Notes: generated by a model not told the origin, from the sequence alone. 64,000 nucleotides of DNA from Streptomyces sp. NBC_00704 (GCF_036226605.1 NZ_CP109000.1:4212501-4276500), one strand, 5' to 3'. Shown: positions 42,370-51,643, counted from the first letter of the stretch. Program-made: numbers and translations.

Positions 42370-42660
42370 CCGTTTCCCCCATGTTCACGGATCCGCGGCC
42401 CGGCGGGGACCGGCGACGGGTGGGCACGGTCCAGACTTCTTCGCCCCCCGCGGCGCGCGCAATCGTGGAGCACCACGAGGCCGACCACGAGAGCAAGCCC
42501 CCGGGCACCACGGTCCGCCCATGTCACCGCAGGTCACAGGCCTGACGCCGGGCGGTGCGCGGGAGTTCGTGAGCCTCGCCACAACGACCCCCGGGACCCG
42601 GACCGGACCGCACGCCCTCTTCCCGTACAAGTCCGACGTATCCGACCGCAGGAGGCAGTC
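42370..42660. other. Divergent intergenic region between two LuxR genes
   Basis: 291 nt with no convincing gene. GC-rich, with several c/g runs. A strong aggagg ribosome-binding site precedes the large gene. No obvious palindromic operator was recognised. Confidence 0.5.
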
Positions 42661-45600
42661 ATGACCGCACCGATGCGCGAACGCGACGACGCCCACGCAC
42701 TGCTGGCCGCGGAGGTCGAGCGGGCCCGCGCCGGAACCGGCCGCCTCGTCCTGCTGCGCGGGGCCACCGGCACCGGCCGGTCCGCCGCGCTGGAGGCGGC
42801 CACCGCGCACGCGAACCGGGCCGGCCTGCGCGTCCTGCGCGCCCGCTGCTCCCCCGAGGACACCGCGCTGCCGTTCTCCTCGGTCCTTCATCTCCTCGGC
42901 CCGGTACCGGAGTTCGCGGACGTCGCGCCCGGCGGCGAGGACCGCGGGAGCGCGGCCCGGCTGTGGCGGCTGCTGCGCTCGTACGCGGAGAGCACGCCGC
43001 TCATGATGGCCGTGGACGACGTCCACCTCGCCGACGAGGCCTCGCGCCGCTGGTTCGTGGAGGCGGCCCGCCGCATCGACCGATTACCGGTCCTGCTGGT
43101 GGCCACCGAGCGCAGCCAGTACGACATCGCGCCGCACCCCGCCGGCCTCGCCCACACCCTCTCCCCGTCCCTCGTCCGCACCCACGCGCTGGCCCCGCTC
43201 ACCGACGAGGCCTCCTCCGGCCTGGTCCGGGCCGCCTTCCCCGCCGCCCCGGACCGGTGGACGGCGGACTGCGCACGGGCCGGCGCGGGCATCCCCCTGC
43301 TCCTGCACGCCCTCCTGGACGACCTCGACGGCGCCCCGCCGCCGGCCGCCGTCCCGACGACGTGCGCCGCGCTGTACCCGGGCTCCTACCCGGCGGCCGT
43401 CTCCTGGTGGCTGGACAGCGCGGGACCGGCGACCGCGGAGGTGGCGCGGACCCTCGCCGCACTGGAACAGGCGGCCCAGGCGGAACGGACCGAACGGGAG
43501 GAGCGGGCCGCGCGCGAGGAACGCGCCGAGCGGGCCGAACGTGTGGCCCGGGCGGACCGGGTGGCGCGGGCGGAACGGTTCCGCAGGACGGCAGCCCCGG
43601 CAGACCACCCCGCGCCCCGCCCGTCCCGAACGCCACCGTCCCCCCACACCGCCCACCCCGCACCCGCCGCGCACACGGAACGGTGCGCGGAGAACGGCGG
43701 GTCGGCCGCCCACGCGGCACACTCGGCGCACGCCGCACCCGCCCCGCACGCCGAACGGTGCGCGGAAGAGGGCCGGTCGGCCGCCTACGCGCCGCGCGCC
43801 GTGTCCGCCGTCCACGCCACGCATCCGGCGCGGTGCACGGAAGCCGCCACACACGAGGACCAGTGGGGCGGGGCCGCCCCGCATCCCGCGCACGAGGACC
43901 AGTGGGGCGGGGCCGCCCCGCATCCCGCGCACGCGGATCACTGGGGCGGGGGCGCCGCCGGGCACGCCGTGTACCCCGGCGCCGGTGGGGCCGCCGCGCA
44001 GGCCGCGCATGAGGACCAGCCGGGCGGGGTCGCCGCTCGTCCCGCGCACGGGGACCAGTGGGGCGGGGGCGCCGCCGGGCACGCCGTGTACCCCGGCGCC
44101 GGTGGGGCCGCCGCGCAGGCCGCGCATGAGGACCAGCCGGGCGGGGTCGCCGCTCATCCCGCGCACGGGGACCAGTGGGGCGTGGGCGCCGCCGGGCACG
44201 CCGTGTACCCCGGCGGCGGTGGGGGCGCCGCTCCGGCCGGGCCCGGCGACGGCCTCGCGGCTCTCGTCGCCGACGCCTGCGGCGCGGACCCCGCCCGCGT
44301 CACCGGCTGGTTCACCGCGATGACGCGCCTCGGGGTGCTGCGCCCCGACGCGTCCGGCCGCCCCCGGTACGCGCACCCGCTCCTGCGCGACGCCGTGCTC
44401 GGCGGCTGGTCCACCGCCCGCCGCCAGGAGGCGCACCGGGCGGTGGCCCAGGCGATGTTGCGCCGCGGCGACCACGTGGACGCGGTGGCACGGCAGTTGC
44501 TGGGCAGCGCGCCGGCCTGCCTGCCCTGGGCGCTGCGCGTCCTGCGCGACGCCGCGGCCGTCGCCGCCCGCGAGGCACGCCCCGACGACGCCGTCCGCTA
44601 TCTGCGCCGGGCGCTGCGGGAGCCGCTGCCCGACGACCTGCGCCAGCGCCTGCTCACGGAGCTGGGCTCGCTGGAGTACGCCGGCGCCGACGTCCCGGCG
44701 GGCATCCCGCGGCTGTCGGAGGCGCTGGACCTGCCCGCCTCCCCGCGCGACCAGGTCCGCACGGCGATCGCCCTGGGCACCGCCCTCGCCGGCCGCGGGG
44801 AGGTCCGCACGGCGGTGGCCGCGCTGCGCCGGCTGGGGTCACGGCTCGCGGACGGCCACGCCGACCTCGCCCACACGCTTCAGACGGCGTCCGCGCTCCT
44901 GTCCGACCAGGACCAGACGGTCCGCGGCGAGGCCTACCGCTGGGTCACCGAGACCGCGCGGCGCTCCCCGGAGCTGGTCGGCGCCTCAGGGCGGGCCCTG
45001 CTCGTGCGGTACGCGGCCACCGCGGGGGACATCACGGCCCGGGAGGCGATGCGCCGCCTGCGCTCCCTGCTGACCGAGCCCGCCGACCCCCTCGCCGAAC
45101 CGTTCCTCCTCGGCACGGCCGCGGCGGTCGCCCAGTGGGCCGACGAACTCGACGAGGCGGACCGGCTCGTGGAACGCGGCCTGGCCGGACAGCACCCCTC
45201 CCTGCTGCACCCGATGGCCCAGGCCCTGCTGGACACCAGGTGGGACACGGCGGCGGCGCGCGGCGCGTACGGCGTCCTGCTCGCGACGCACTGCGGCCCG
45301 CGCGCCCGGCGCGTCGGCGGCGGCCCGTCCAACGCGGACGCGCACGCCCTGCTGGCCCTGGTGGAGACGGGCCGCACGCACGAGGCGCGCCGCCTGGCGG
45401 ACGCCTTCGACCTCCACGACACCCCGGACTCCTGGGAGCTGAACCGCTTCCTGTACGCGCGGGGCGTGCTGCGCTCCACCGAGGGGGACGTCGCCGGCGC
45501 GCTCCACGACTTCCTGGAGTGCGGCCGCCGCCAGTCCGCGCGCGCCGTCCTCAGCCCCGTCGTCACCCCGTGGCGGACGGCGGCCGCGGAGTGCCGGCTG

Positions 45601-46158
45601 GCGCTGGGCAACGCTCAGGAGGCGCTGACCCTGGCGTCGGAGGAACTGCGCCTCGCCCGCGTGTGGGGCACCCCGCGCACCCTGGGCCGGGCGCTGCGCG
45701 TCCTGGGCCGGGCGACCCGCGGCCGGCGGGGCCTGCAACTGGGCGCGGAGGCGGTGGCCGTGCTGCGCGGCTCCCCGGCCGAGGCGGAGCTGGTGGCGTC
45801 GCTGCTCGCCCACGGGCACCAGCTGAGCGCCGTCGGCGAGCGCGGCAGGGGCCGCGAGTATCTGCGCGAGGGCGCCGAACGCGCCGAACGGCTGGGCAAC
45901 GTCCGTCTGCTGACGCACGCCGAGCACGCCCTGCGCACCGCGGGCGCCCGCCGCACCTCCCCGGCCCGCACCGGCTCGGCGGCCCTCACCGGCAGCGAGC
46001 GCCGGGTCGCCGAACTCGCGGCGGAGGGCCGCACCAACACGGAGATAGCGCAGGCGCTGCACCTGGCCCGTCGCACCGTGGAGACCCATCTGACCAGCAC
46101 CTACAAGAAGTTGGGGATCCGCCGCCGGGGGCAGCTGCACGAGGCGCTGCGGACGTGA
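42661..46158 (+). CDS. Large ATP-binding LuxR (LAL) regulator with 13-residue repeat insertion
   Basis: A 1165-residue protein. N-terminal P-loop module with GATGTGRS (34-41; the usual Lys is replaced by Arg) and a Walker-B-like LMMAVDDVH (114-122). Residues 268-330 are a charged Arg/Glu helix (EERAAREERAERAERVARAD). Residues 398-527 are ten 13-residue repeats. Then a long TPR-like helical domain and a C-terminal LuxR HTH (LTGSERRVAELAAEGRTNTEIAQ, ARRTVETHLTSTYKKLGI). LAL regulators control pathway or development genes. Adjacent to the CIS locus, like a LuxR gene at the S. coelicolor CIS cluster. Loss of the Walker Lys makes ATPase activity doubtful. Confidence 0.9.
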   Translation: MTAPMRERDDAHALLAAEVERARAGTGRLVLLRGATGTGRSAALEAATAHANRAGLRVLRARCSPEDTALPFSSVLHLLGPVPEFADVAPGGEDRGSAARLWRLLRSYAESTPLMMAVDDVHLADEASRRWFVEAARRIDRLPVLLVATERSQYDIAPHPAGLAHTLSPSLVRTHALAPLTDEASSGLVRAAFPAAPDRWTADCARAGAGIPLLLHALLDDLDGAPPPAAVPTTCAALYPGSYPAAVSWWLDSAGPATAEVARTLAALEQAAQAERTEREERAAREERAERAERVARADRVARAERFRRTAAPADHPAPRPSRTPPSPHTAHPAPAAHTERCAENGGSAAHAAHSAHAAPAPHAERCAEEGRSAAYAPRAVSAVHATHPARCTEAATHEDQWGGAAPHPAHEDQWGGAAPHPAHADHWGGGAAGHAVYPGAGGAAAQAAHEDQPGGVAARPAHGDQWGGGAAGHAVYPGAGGAAAQAAHEDQPGGVAAHPAHGDQWGVGAAGHAVYPGGGGGAAPAGPGDGLAALVADACGADPARVTGWFTAMTRLGVLRPDASGRPRYAHPLLRDAVLGGWSTARRQEAHRAVAQAMLRRGDHVDAVARQLLGSAPACLPWALRVLRDAAAVAAREARPDDAVRYLRRALREPLPDDLRQRLLTELGSLEYAGADVPAGIPRLSEALDLPASPRDQVRTAIALGTALAGRGEVRTAVAALRRLGSRLADGHADLAHTLQTASALLSDQDQTVRGEAYRWVTETARRSPELVGASGRALLVRYAATAGDITAREAMRRLRSLLTEPADPLAEPFLLGTAAAVAQWADELDEADRLVERGLAGQHPSLLHPMAQALLDTRWDTAAARGAYGVLLATHCGPRARRVGGGPSNADAHALLALVETGRTHEARRLADAFDLHDTPDSWELNRFLYARGVLRSTEGDVAGALHDFLECGRRQSARAVLSPVVTPWRTAAAECRLALGNAQEALTLASEELRLARVWGTPRTLGRALRVLGRATRGRRGLQLGAEAVAVLRGSPAEAELVASLLAHGHQLSAVGERGRGREYLREGAERAERLGNVRLLTHAEHALRTAGARRTSPARTGSAALTGSERRVAELAAEGRTNTEIAQALHLARRTVETHLTSTYKKLGIRRRGQLHEALRT
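43852..44241 (+). repeat. Hierarchical 39-bp repeat (13 aa x 10), 117-bp superunit
   Basis: Ten consecutive 39-bp units encoding HEDQWGGAAPHPA-like, HGDQWGGGAAGHA-like and VYPGAGGAAAQAA-like 13-mers. Three of these form a 117-bp superunit (period confirmed at 43960, 44077 and 44194). Copies are nearly identical, implying recent expansion. Confidence 0.95.
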
Positions 46159-46254
46159 GCGACCGCCCGCGCCGGGAGGCGCCGTGACCGGCCTGCGACC
46201 GGGGGAGTGGCCCGCGCCACAGCTGCCGGGGCGCGGGACCGGTGGGATGGCGTG

Positions 46255-46608
46255 ATGCGTACCGCGTCCGCCGCCCTGCGCGGCTTCCTGCCGCCGTTCG
46301 CGGTGCACCTGCTGATCGGTCTGCCGACGGCCGTCGCCGTGCTGTGCGCGCGCTGGTACCTGGCCCACGGGCACTGCGACACGGGCGATCTGCGCCGCCG
46401 CGACCTCGGTCTGTGCACGTACGACCAGATCGAGAACAGCGGCTTCGTCCTGGTCGCGCTCGTGATGTCCGCGGCGCTCGCCGCCCTGCCGCTCGTCCTG
46501 TTCGACGGCCTCGGGCCCCTGCGGAGCGGCCGTCCGGCCGCACCCCGGCTGCTGACCCTCCCGGCGATCCTGCTGCCCTACGGGGCGTACGTCGCGCTCG
46601 GCGGCTGA
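46255..46608 (+). CDS. Small integral membrane protein (117 aa)
   Basis: Three hydrophobic helices (FLPPFAVHLLIGLPTAVAVLCA, GFVLVALVMSAALAALPLVLF, LTLPAILLPYGAYVALGG). The first loop is charged, with two Cys (HGHCDTGDLRRRDLGLCTYD). ATG at 46255 with gggatgg upstream; a GTG one codon earlier is possible. Follows the LAL regulator by about 100 nt. Unknown function. Confidence 0.7.
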   Translation: MRTASAALRGFLPPFAVHLLIGLPTAVAVLCARWYLAHGHCDTGDLRRRDLGLCTYDQIENSGFVLVALVMSAALAALPLVLFDGLGPLRSGRPAAPRLLTLPAILLPYGAYVALGG

Positions 46609-46770
46609 CGCCCGCAGGCCCCGGCCGCGGCGCATGTGACGCGGACCACGCCGCCGGACCGATCACTCCCGCGCCCCGCGCGGGTCGTACAAGGGACGGA
46701 CGCACGACGAACGCACCACGGACGACGGGCACGGGACGCACCGGGCCCCCGGCGGAAGGACAGGACCGAG

Positions 46771-46983
46771 ATGAGCGCACCGGTGAAGGGCCCCGCGAGC
46801 TACTTCCCGTCGATCGAGAAGAAGTACGGCCGCCCGATCGACGAATGGAAGGGCCTCATCCGCTCCTCGCCGCTCACCCGGCACATGGAGCTGGTCGCCT
46901 GGCTGAAGAGCGAGCACGGCCTGGGCCACGGCCACGCCAACGCCCTGGTGGCGCACACCCTGGCGGAGGACGCCGGCCGCTGA
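46771..46983 (+). CDS. DUF4287 small protein
   Basis: A 70-residue protein. YFPSIEKKYGRPIDEWKGLIRS, HMELVAWLKSEHGLGHGHANALVAHTL is the standard DUF4287 signature; structure is helical, function unknown. Ribosome-binding site aaggacaggaccgag. Downstream, 47,000-47,100 carries about six copies of a gagcggtc motif. Confidence 0.88.
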   Translation: MSAPVKGPASYFPSIEKKYGRPIDEWKGLIRSSPLTRHMELVAWLKSEHGLGHGHANALVAHTLAEDAGR

Positions 46984-47106
46984 ACGCGCTCGCCGAGCGG
47001 TCGTCGGGCGGACGCCGAGCGGTCCCTGAGAGGCTCCCCGAGCGGTGCCGGGGAGCGGTCTTCGGGAGCGGTCTTCGGCGCGGCCGCCGCGTGCGGGCGT
47101 TCCGCC

Positions 47107-48675
47107 TCAGCGGCCGCCCGTGCCGCCGCCGCCCGCGGCCGGGCGCCGACGGCCCTGAGCGGCGGGGCGTCCGCGCCGAGGGCGCGGGGCGGAGCCGTTG
47201 TGCTCGCCGCCGCCCCGCGTGCCGCTGCCGCCGCGCGTGCCGCCGCCGGCGCCTCGCGCGCCGCCGTCGCGGCCCGAGCCCGAGCCCTTGCGCGCCCCAC
47301 CGCTGCGCGCGGGACGGCTCTCGGCGGCCGGGGCCGGCGGAGCGAGGACGACGGGCACGCCCGAGGGCGTCTGCGCGCCGGTGATACGGCTCAGCTCGTC
47401 GCCGCCCGAACGGACGCGGGTGGTCTGCGGGGTGATGCCGGCGTCGGCCATCAGCCGGGTCATCTCCCGGCGCTGGTGCGGCAGGACCAGCGTGACGACG
47501 GTGCCGGACTCGCCCGCGCGCGCCGTACGGCCGCCGCGGTGCAGGTAGTCCTTGTGGTCGCCGGGCGGGTCGACGTTGACGACGAGGTCGAGGTTGTCGA
47601 CGTGGATGCCGCGCGCCGCGACGTTGGTCGCGACCAGCACGCTGACGTGACCGTCCTTGAACTGCGCGAGGGTCCGGTTGCGCTGGGACTGCGACTTGCC
47701 GCCGTGCAGGGAGGCCGCGCGCACGCCGACCGCCAGCAGCTTCTTGGCCAGCCGGTCCGCCGCGTGCTTGGTGTCCAGGAACATGATCACGCGCCCGTCG
47801 CGGGCGGCGATCTCCGTGGTCGTGGCGTGCTTGTCCTCGTCGTCCACGTGCAGCAGGTGGTGCTCCATCGTGGTGACGGCGCCCGCGGACGGGTCGACCG
47901 AGTGGACGACCGGGTCGTGCAGGTAGTTGCGCACCAGCCGGTCGACGTTGCGGTCCAGCGTCGCCGAGAACAGCAGCCGCTGGCCGTCGGGACGCACCTG
48001 GTCGAGCAGCTGCGTCACCTGGGGCATGAAGCCCATGTCGGCCATCTGGTCGGCCTCGTCGAGGACGGTGACGGCGACCCGGTCGAGCCGGCAGTCGTCG
48101 CGGTCGATGAGGTCCTTGAGCCGTCCGGGCGTGGCCACGACGACCTCGGCGCCGCCGCGCAGGGCGCTCGCCTGCCGGCCGATCGACAGACCGCCGACGA
48201 CGGTGGCGATCCGCAGCCGCAGCGAACGGGCGTAGGGGGTGAGGGCGTCGGTGACCTGCTGGGCCAGTTCCCGGGTGGGAACGAGGACCAGGGCCAGCGG
48301 CTGGCGGGGCTCGGCGCGCTGCCCGGCGGTGCGCGCCAGCAGGGCCAGCCCGAAGGCGAGGGTCTTGCCGGAGCCCGTCCGGCCGCGGCCCAGGACGTCC
48401 CGGCCGGCCAGCGAGTTCGGCAGCGTGGCGGCCTGGATGGGGAACGGCGTGGTGACGCCCTCGGCGGTGAGGGCGGTCAGCAGCTGCTCGGGCATGTCGA
48501 GTTCGGTGAAGGCCTCGACGGCCGGCAGCCCGGGAGTGAGGGTCACGGGCACGGCGAACTCACCGCCGGACGCGGCGGGACGGCTCCCGCGTCCGTTCCG
48601 ACCGGCCTTGGCCGAACGGGACGGGGCGCCCTGGCGCCCGTCCGTACGGGAGCGGACGGAGCTGTTGCGGTTCAT
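47107..48675 (-). CDS. DEAD-box RNA helicase (cold-shock module 1)
   Basis: A 522-residue protein. Q motif region (PFPIQAATLPNSLAGRDVLG), motif I GRTGSGKT, PTRELAQQ, VLDEADQMADMGF (DEAD), SATLDRN, VATNVAARGIHVDNLDLVVNVD and HRGGRTARAG. N- and C-terminal tails are Arg/Gly/Ser-rich RNA-binding extensions. It unwinds structured RNA, helping ribosome assembly or mRNA access in the cold. It lies just downstream of csp with a hairpin between. Strong ribosome-binding site ggaagg. Second copy at 61025-62530 is highly similar. Confidence 0.95.
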   Translation of the reverse strand: MNRNSSVRSRTDGRQGAPSRSAKAGRNGRGSRPAASGGEFAVPVTLTPGLPAVEAFTELDMPEQLLTALTAEGVTTPFPIQAATLPNSLAGRDVLGRGRTGSGKTLAFGLALLARTAGQRAEPRQPLALVLVPTRELAQQVTDALTPYARSLRLRIATVVGGLSIGRQASALRGGAEVVVATPGRLKDLIDRDDCRLDRVAVTVLDEADQMADMGFMPQVTQLLDQVRPDGQRLLFSATLDRNVDRLVRNYLHDPVVHSVDPSAGAVTTMEHHLLHVDDEDKHATTTEIAARDGRVIMFLDTKHAADRLAKKLLAVGVRAASLHGGKSQSQRNRTLAQFKDGHVSVLVATNVAARGIHVDNLDLVVNVDPPGDHKDYLHRGGRTARAGESGTVVTLVLPHQRREMTRLMADAGITPQTTRVRSGGDELSRITGAQTPSGVPVVLAPPAPAAESRPARSGGARKGSGSGRDGGARGAGGGTRGGSGTRGGGEHNGSAPRPRRGRPAAQGRRRPAAGGGGTGGR

Positions 48676-48709
48676 CCGTGACCTTCCTCGAAAGGGCGAC
48701 ACACCGGAA

Positions 48710-48741
48710 CCGGGGCCCGCACTCGAGAGTGCGGGCCCCGG
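48710..48741 (-). terminator. Hairpin between csp and DEAD helicase (module 1)
   Basis: 14-bp perfect stem (48710-48723 / 48728-48741), loop cgag. The U-track on the minus strand is weak, so partial readthrough into the helicase is possible. Confidence 0.75.
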
Positions 48742-48775
48742 CCGTGTCGTCCGCTTGAAACAGACGTCAGACGAT

Positions 48776-48979
48776 TCAGGCGGGGAGGATGTTCTCCGCC
48801 TGCGGGCCCTTCTGGCCCTGCGTCACGTCGAAGGTAACCTTCTGGCCTTCCTGAAGCTCACGGAAGCCAGACGTGGCGATGTTCGAGTAGTGGGCGAAAA
48901 CGTCCGGGCCGCCACCCTCCTGCTCGATGAAGCCGAAGCCCTTTTCCGAGTTGAACCACTTCACGGTGCCAGATGCCAT
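48776..48979 (-). CDS. Cold-shock protein (CspA family), copy 1
   Basis: A 67-residue protein with MASGTVKWFNSEKGFGFIEQ, containing RNP1 KGFGFI and RNP2-like DVFAHYSNI. Single-stranded nucleic acid chaperone. Strong aaaggag before the ATG. Long T-rich leader (48980-49110) typical of csp mRNAs. Copy 2 at 62731 differs at about ten positions. Confidence 0.97.
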   Translation of the reverse strand: MASGTVKWFNSEKGFGFIEQEGGGPDVFAHYSNIATSGFRELQEGQKVTFDVTQGQKGPQAENILPA

Positions 48980-49377
48980 GCTGTATCTCCTTTGGGGCAA
49001 TGCCCGGAGTCCACACCTTGCGGACCCGGCGTCGCAGGATCAGGAAAAGCCCCAAAAACAAAAAGAGTGCCCGTCGACGTATGGTCGAAGAGCACTCAAA
49101 AGCCTCTGGTAACCGAAACTGCCACTTTTATCACGGTAGCACATGTCGGCCGGAAGAGCTCGTGCAATGTGGCGCACGTCTCCTCGCGGGTCCCGGTTGA
49201 GTACGTGCACTCAGCAGGAACGGCCCGCGGCTCGACAGGCTGAGGACAGTAGCAGTCCAGCAGTCCAGCCGTCCGGCCGAGCAGAGGAGCCGCCCTGCGG
49301 GCGACCAGGGAGCAGAACGCCTTCTGGGCGGCCCGTCCGCGGTGAGCCGGTGCGCGGGTGTGCCGCTGTATAAACGG
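48980..49377. other. csp leader and promoter region, then GC-rich spacer
   Basis: The first roughly 130 nt (minus strand reading) contain T-rich runs (ctttttgtttttgggg type) expected of a csp 5'-UTR. A gataaaa -10-like box lies near 49130. The rest up to the DUF952 start shows a short cgtgc...gcacg hairpin and no gene. Confidence 0.55.
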
Positions 49378-49380
49378 ATG

Positions 49381-49758
49381 ATGATTTATCACGTCGTACC
49401 GCTCGACGACTGGAGCGCCGACCCCGGCCGCCCCTACGCGCCGGCCTCCCTCGCGCGGGACGGGTTCGTGCACTGCTCGCCCGACGAGGAGACCACGCTC
49501 GCGGTCGTCGACGCCTTCTACCGCACGGCCCCCCGGCCGCTGCTGGCGCTCGTCCTCGACGAGGCGCGGCTCACCGCGCGGTGCGAGTGGGAGGCGGCCG
49601 CCCCGGCGCCGCCGCCCGGTGTCGGGCCCGAGACCCTGTTCCCGCACGTGTTCGGCCCGCTCGACCGGGACGCCGTCGTCCGGGTCCTGGAGGTCCGCTG
49701 GGACGACCACGGCCAGGCGGCCGGCCTGACCCCCCACCGGCTGATCCCCACCGGCTGA
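49381..49758 (+). CDS. DUF952 protein
   Basis: A 125-residue protein starting MIYHVVPLDDWS (an ATG one codon earlier is equally possible). ARDGFVHCSPDEE and LLALVLDEARL, FPHVFGPLDRDAVVRV match the DUF952 family (ADP-ribosyltransferase-like fold, function unknown). The tataaa box at 49369-49374 is 6 nt before this ATG and there is no ribosome-binding site: probably leaderless. Confidence 0.88.
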   Translation: MIYHVVPLDDWSADPGRPYAPASLARDGFVHCSPDEETTLAVVDAFYRTAPRPLLALVLDEARLTARCEWEAAAPAPPPGVGPETLFPHVFGPLDRDAVVRVLEVRWDDHGQAAGLTPHRLIPTG

Positions 49759-49895
49759 TCCCCACCGGCTGGCCCCCGGCCGCCGGGCGGGCCGCAGCCC
49801 GTCCCGGACCGGTGATCCGGCGACCGGCGATCCGGCGACTGGCGACCGGTGATCCGGCGACTGGCGACTGGCGACCGGCGATCCGGCGGCCGACG
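49740..49895. repeat. Short direct repeats at the 3' end of DUF952 gene
   Basis: ggctgatccccacc occurs twice or three times across the stop codon. gatccggcgac(c/t)ggcga units then repeat at about 49810-49890. Confidence 0.7.
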
Positions 49896-49963
49896 GTGGC
49901 GTCGCACACGTGTGCGGTGCGGGCCGTCGGGGGTGGGGTCGGACGCCTGAGTGGTGCGGACCG

Positions 49964-50419
49964 TCAGAGGTCGAACTCGTGCGGCGGCAGGTCGAGGGCG
50001 AAGCACGCCTCGCGGACCACGGCCTGCTCCGTCTTGTCGAAGTCGCCGTCGGCGCCGCCGATCACGATGCCGATCTGCACGACGGCACGGGCCTCGGCGG
50101 GCTTCTTCTTGGCCTTGGCGATCTCCTGGAGCACGCTCACCTTGCCGAAGGCGAAGTCGGCGGCCAGCTTGTTCAGGTTGTCGTCGAAGCGGCGCTGGAG
50201 GTCCGTGGCGTCGAAGTTCTGGAGCACCTCGTTGGTGGCGATCAGCTGGGCCACCCGCTGGCGCTCGGCCGGGTCGACGGTGCCGTCCGCCGCCGCGACG
50301 AGGGCGCACATCGCCATGCTCGCGTCGCGGAACGCACCGCTCTTGAGGTCGTTCTTCTTCGCCACGAGCTGGGTCTGCATCGTGGACGCGGACTCCTTGA
50401 AGCGGTCCCACAGGGCCAT
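49964..50419 (-). CDS. TerB-family protein
   Basis: A 151-residue protein. RFKESASTMQTQLVAKKNDLK, MAMCALVAAADGTVDPAERQRVAQLIATNEVLQNF, VVQIGIVIGGADGDFDKTEQAVVREAC show the TerB-like repeat with acidic metal-binding loops (DGTVD, DGDFD). TerB-type proteins act with TerD/TerC in envelope-stress or metal-sensing complexes. It stands alone here (the VWA protein at position 1 is about 48 kb away). Ribosome-binding site ggag 5 nt before the ATG. Confidence 0.92.
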   Translation of the reverse strand: MALWDRFKESASTMQTQLVAKKNDLKSGAFRDASMAMCALVAAADGTVDPAERQRVAQLIATNEVLQNFDATDLQRRFDDNLNKLAADFAFGKVSVLQEIAKAKKKPAEARAVVQIGIVIGGADGDFDKTEQAVVREACFALDLPPHEFDL

Positions 50420-50578
50420 GCGAACTCCATACGGTCGGTTCGGAACGGTATCCGCACCACAGGTGCGCAACATCTACAGCAACGTAGAAACTACCGGCCG
50501 ACCGGATAAGTTCCGGTGGGGCGAACGGGCCTGGCCGAGCCCGCGCGGACGCGGCGGACGGGCTCGGCGGCGGCCGGT

Positions 50579-51643
50579 TCAGCTCAGGCAGAGCAGGCCG
50601 AGCAGACAGACCTGCGACGGGGAGGTCGCCGCCGGAGCGGTGTTCGTCGAGGACGGCGAGGTCCCCGAACCGGACGGGGAACCGGAGGTCGCACCGGACG
50701 CGGATCCGGACGTCGAGCCGGAGCCGGTGGCCGGCCCGGCGGCCGAGTTCGGCGTCGAGGCCGCGTCGGACCCGCCCGTGCCGCCGTTCGCGGCGGACCC
50801 GGCGGACCCGGACGACCCCGCCGGCGTCGAGGAGTGCCGCCCGGCCGAGCCGCCGGGGGCGGTGACCGCGCCGCCGTAGGAGGAGCCCGTGCCCCGGCCC
50901 TGGGCGGACCGGGTCGTCGTGCGGGTCCCGGACCCGGCCGCGGTGTCCGGGCGCGGGTCCGAGGGCGTGTACCGCTCGCCGCCCAGCTCGGTCGACGGCG
51001 ACTGCGACGCGACGTCGGCGGGGGCGGGCCGGTGGGCGTCGGACCGGGTCACCGTGGGGCGGGTGTGGTCGGACGTGGGCACCTCGCCGCCCGAGGAGGA
51101 GGGCAGCTCCGGCGCGGCGGCCGCCTGCGTCCGGTCGCCGCCCTGGCGGTCCATCGCGGCGACGGTCAGCCCGCCGCCGACGAGGGCCACGGCGGTCGCG
51201 ACGACGGCCCGGCGCTGGTGCTTCTTCCAGCGGGCCAGCTGCCGCCGCCGGGCGGCCCGTCCCCGCGGGGCGGCCGGCGCCGGCTCCACGGCGGGCACGG
51301 GCTCGGGCTCGGAGGACGCGCGCGACACGGAGGACACGGACGGCACGAAGGACACGGACGGCACGGAGGACGCGGGGGCGGGCCGGTCGGGCGACGGGCC
51401 GGACGGCCGGGCGCGGGGGTGGTCGCCGTGCGGGGCGGCGGGGGCCGGGCCGTGGGAGGGCTCCGCCCACGGCGCGGGTTCCGCGTACGTGGTCGTGTAC
51501 GTCGGGTGCATCGGCTGGGCGATCCGCGCCGGGACGACGCGGTCGTGGGTCGTGACCGGAGCGATGTCCGGGGCGTAGGCCCCGCATCCGGGGCACACCA
51601 GGGCGCCGTTGAGATGCCGACGGCACGAGGAGCAGTAGTCCAT
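50579..51643 (-). CDS. Zinc-ribbon, single-TM protein with Ser/Gly/Thr-rich tail
   Basis: A 354-residue protein. N-terminal zinc ribbon MDYCSSCRRHLNGALVCPGCG (CxxC...CxxC), Pro/Ser-rich linker, then a basic patch and TM helix (AVVATAVALVGGGLTVAAM). The long Ser/Gly/Thr-rich extracytoplasmic segment (GGTGGSDAAST) ends with QVCLLGLLCLS (CLLGLLC, perhaps a C-terminal disulphide or membrane patch). Start ATG 51643 within a purine-rich region. Architecture similar to other Streptomyces zinc-ribbon/TM proteins of unknown function. Confidence 0.75.
   Translation of the reverse strand: MDYCSSCRRHLNGALVCPGCGAYAPDIAPVTTHDRVVPARIAQPMHPTYTTTYAEPAPWAEPSHGPAPAAPHGDHPRARPSGPSPDRPAPASSVPSVSFVPSVSSVSRASSEPEPVPAVEPAPAAPRGRAARRRQLARWKKHQRRAVVATAVALVGGGLTVAAMDRQGGDRTQAAAAPELPSSSGGEVPTSDHTRPTVTRSDAHRPAPADVASQSPSTELGGERYTPSDPRPDTAAGSGTRTTTRSAQGRGTGSSYGGAVTAPGGSAGRHSSTPAGSSGSAGSAANGGTGGSDAASTPNSAAGPATGSGSTSGSASGATSGSPSGSGTSPSSTNTAPAATSPSQVCLLGLLCLS

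Noticed and set aside
43852..44241. Assembly error as cause of the perfect 117-bp repeat
   Set aside because: Cannot be excluded without reads, but units show scattered single-base differences and stay in frame, which argues for a real array.
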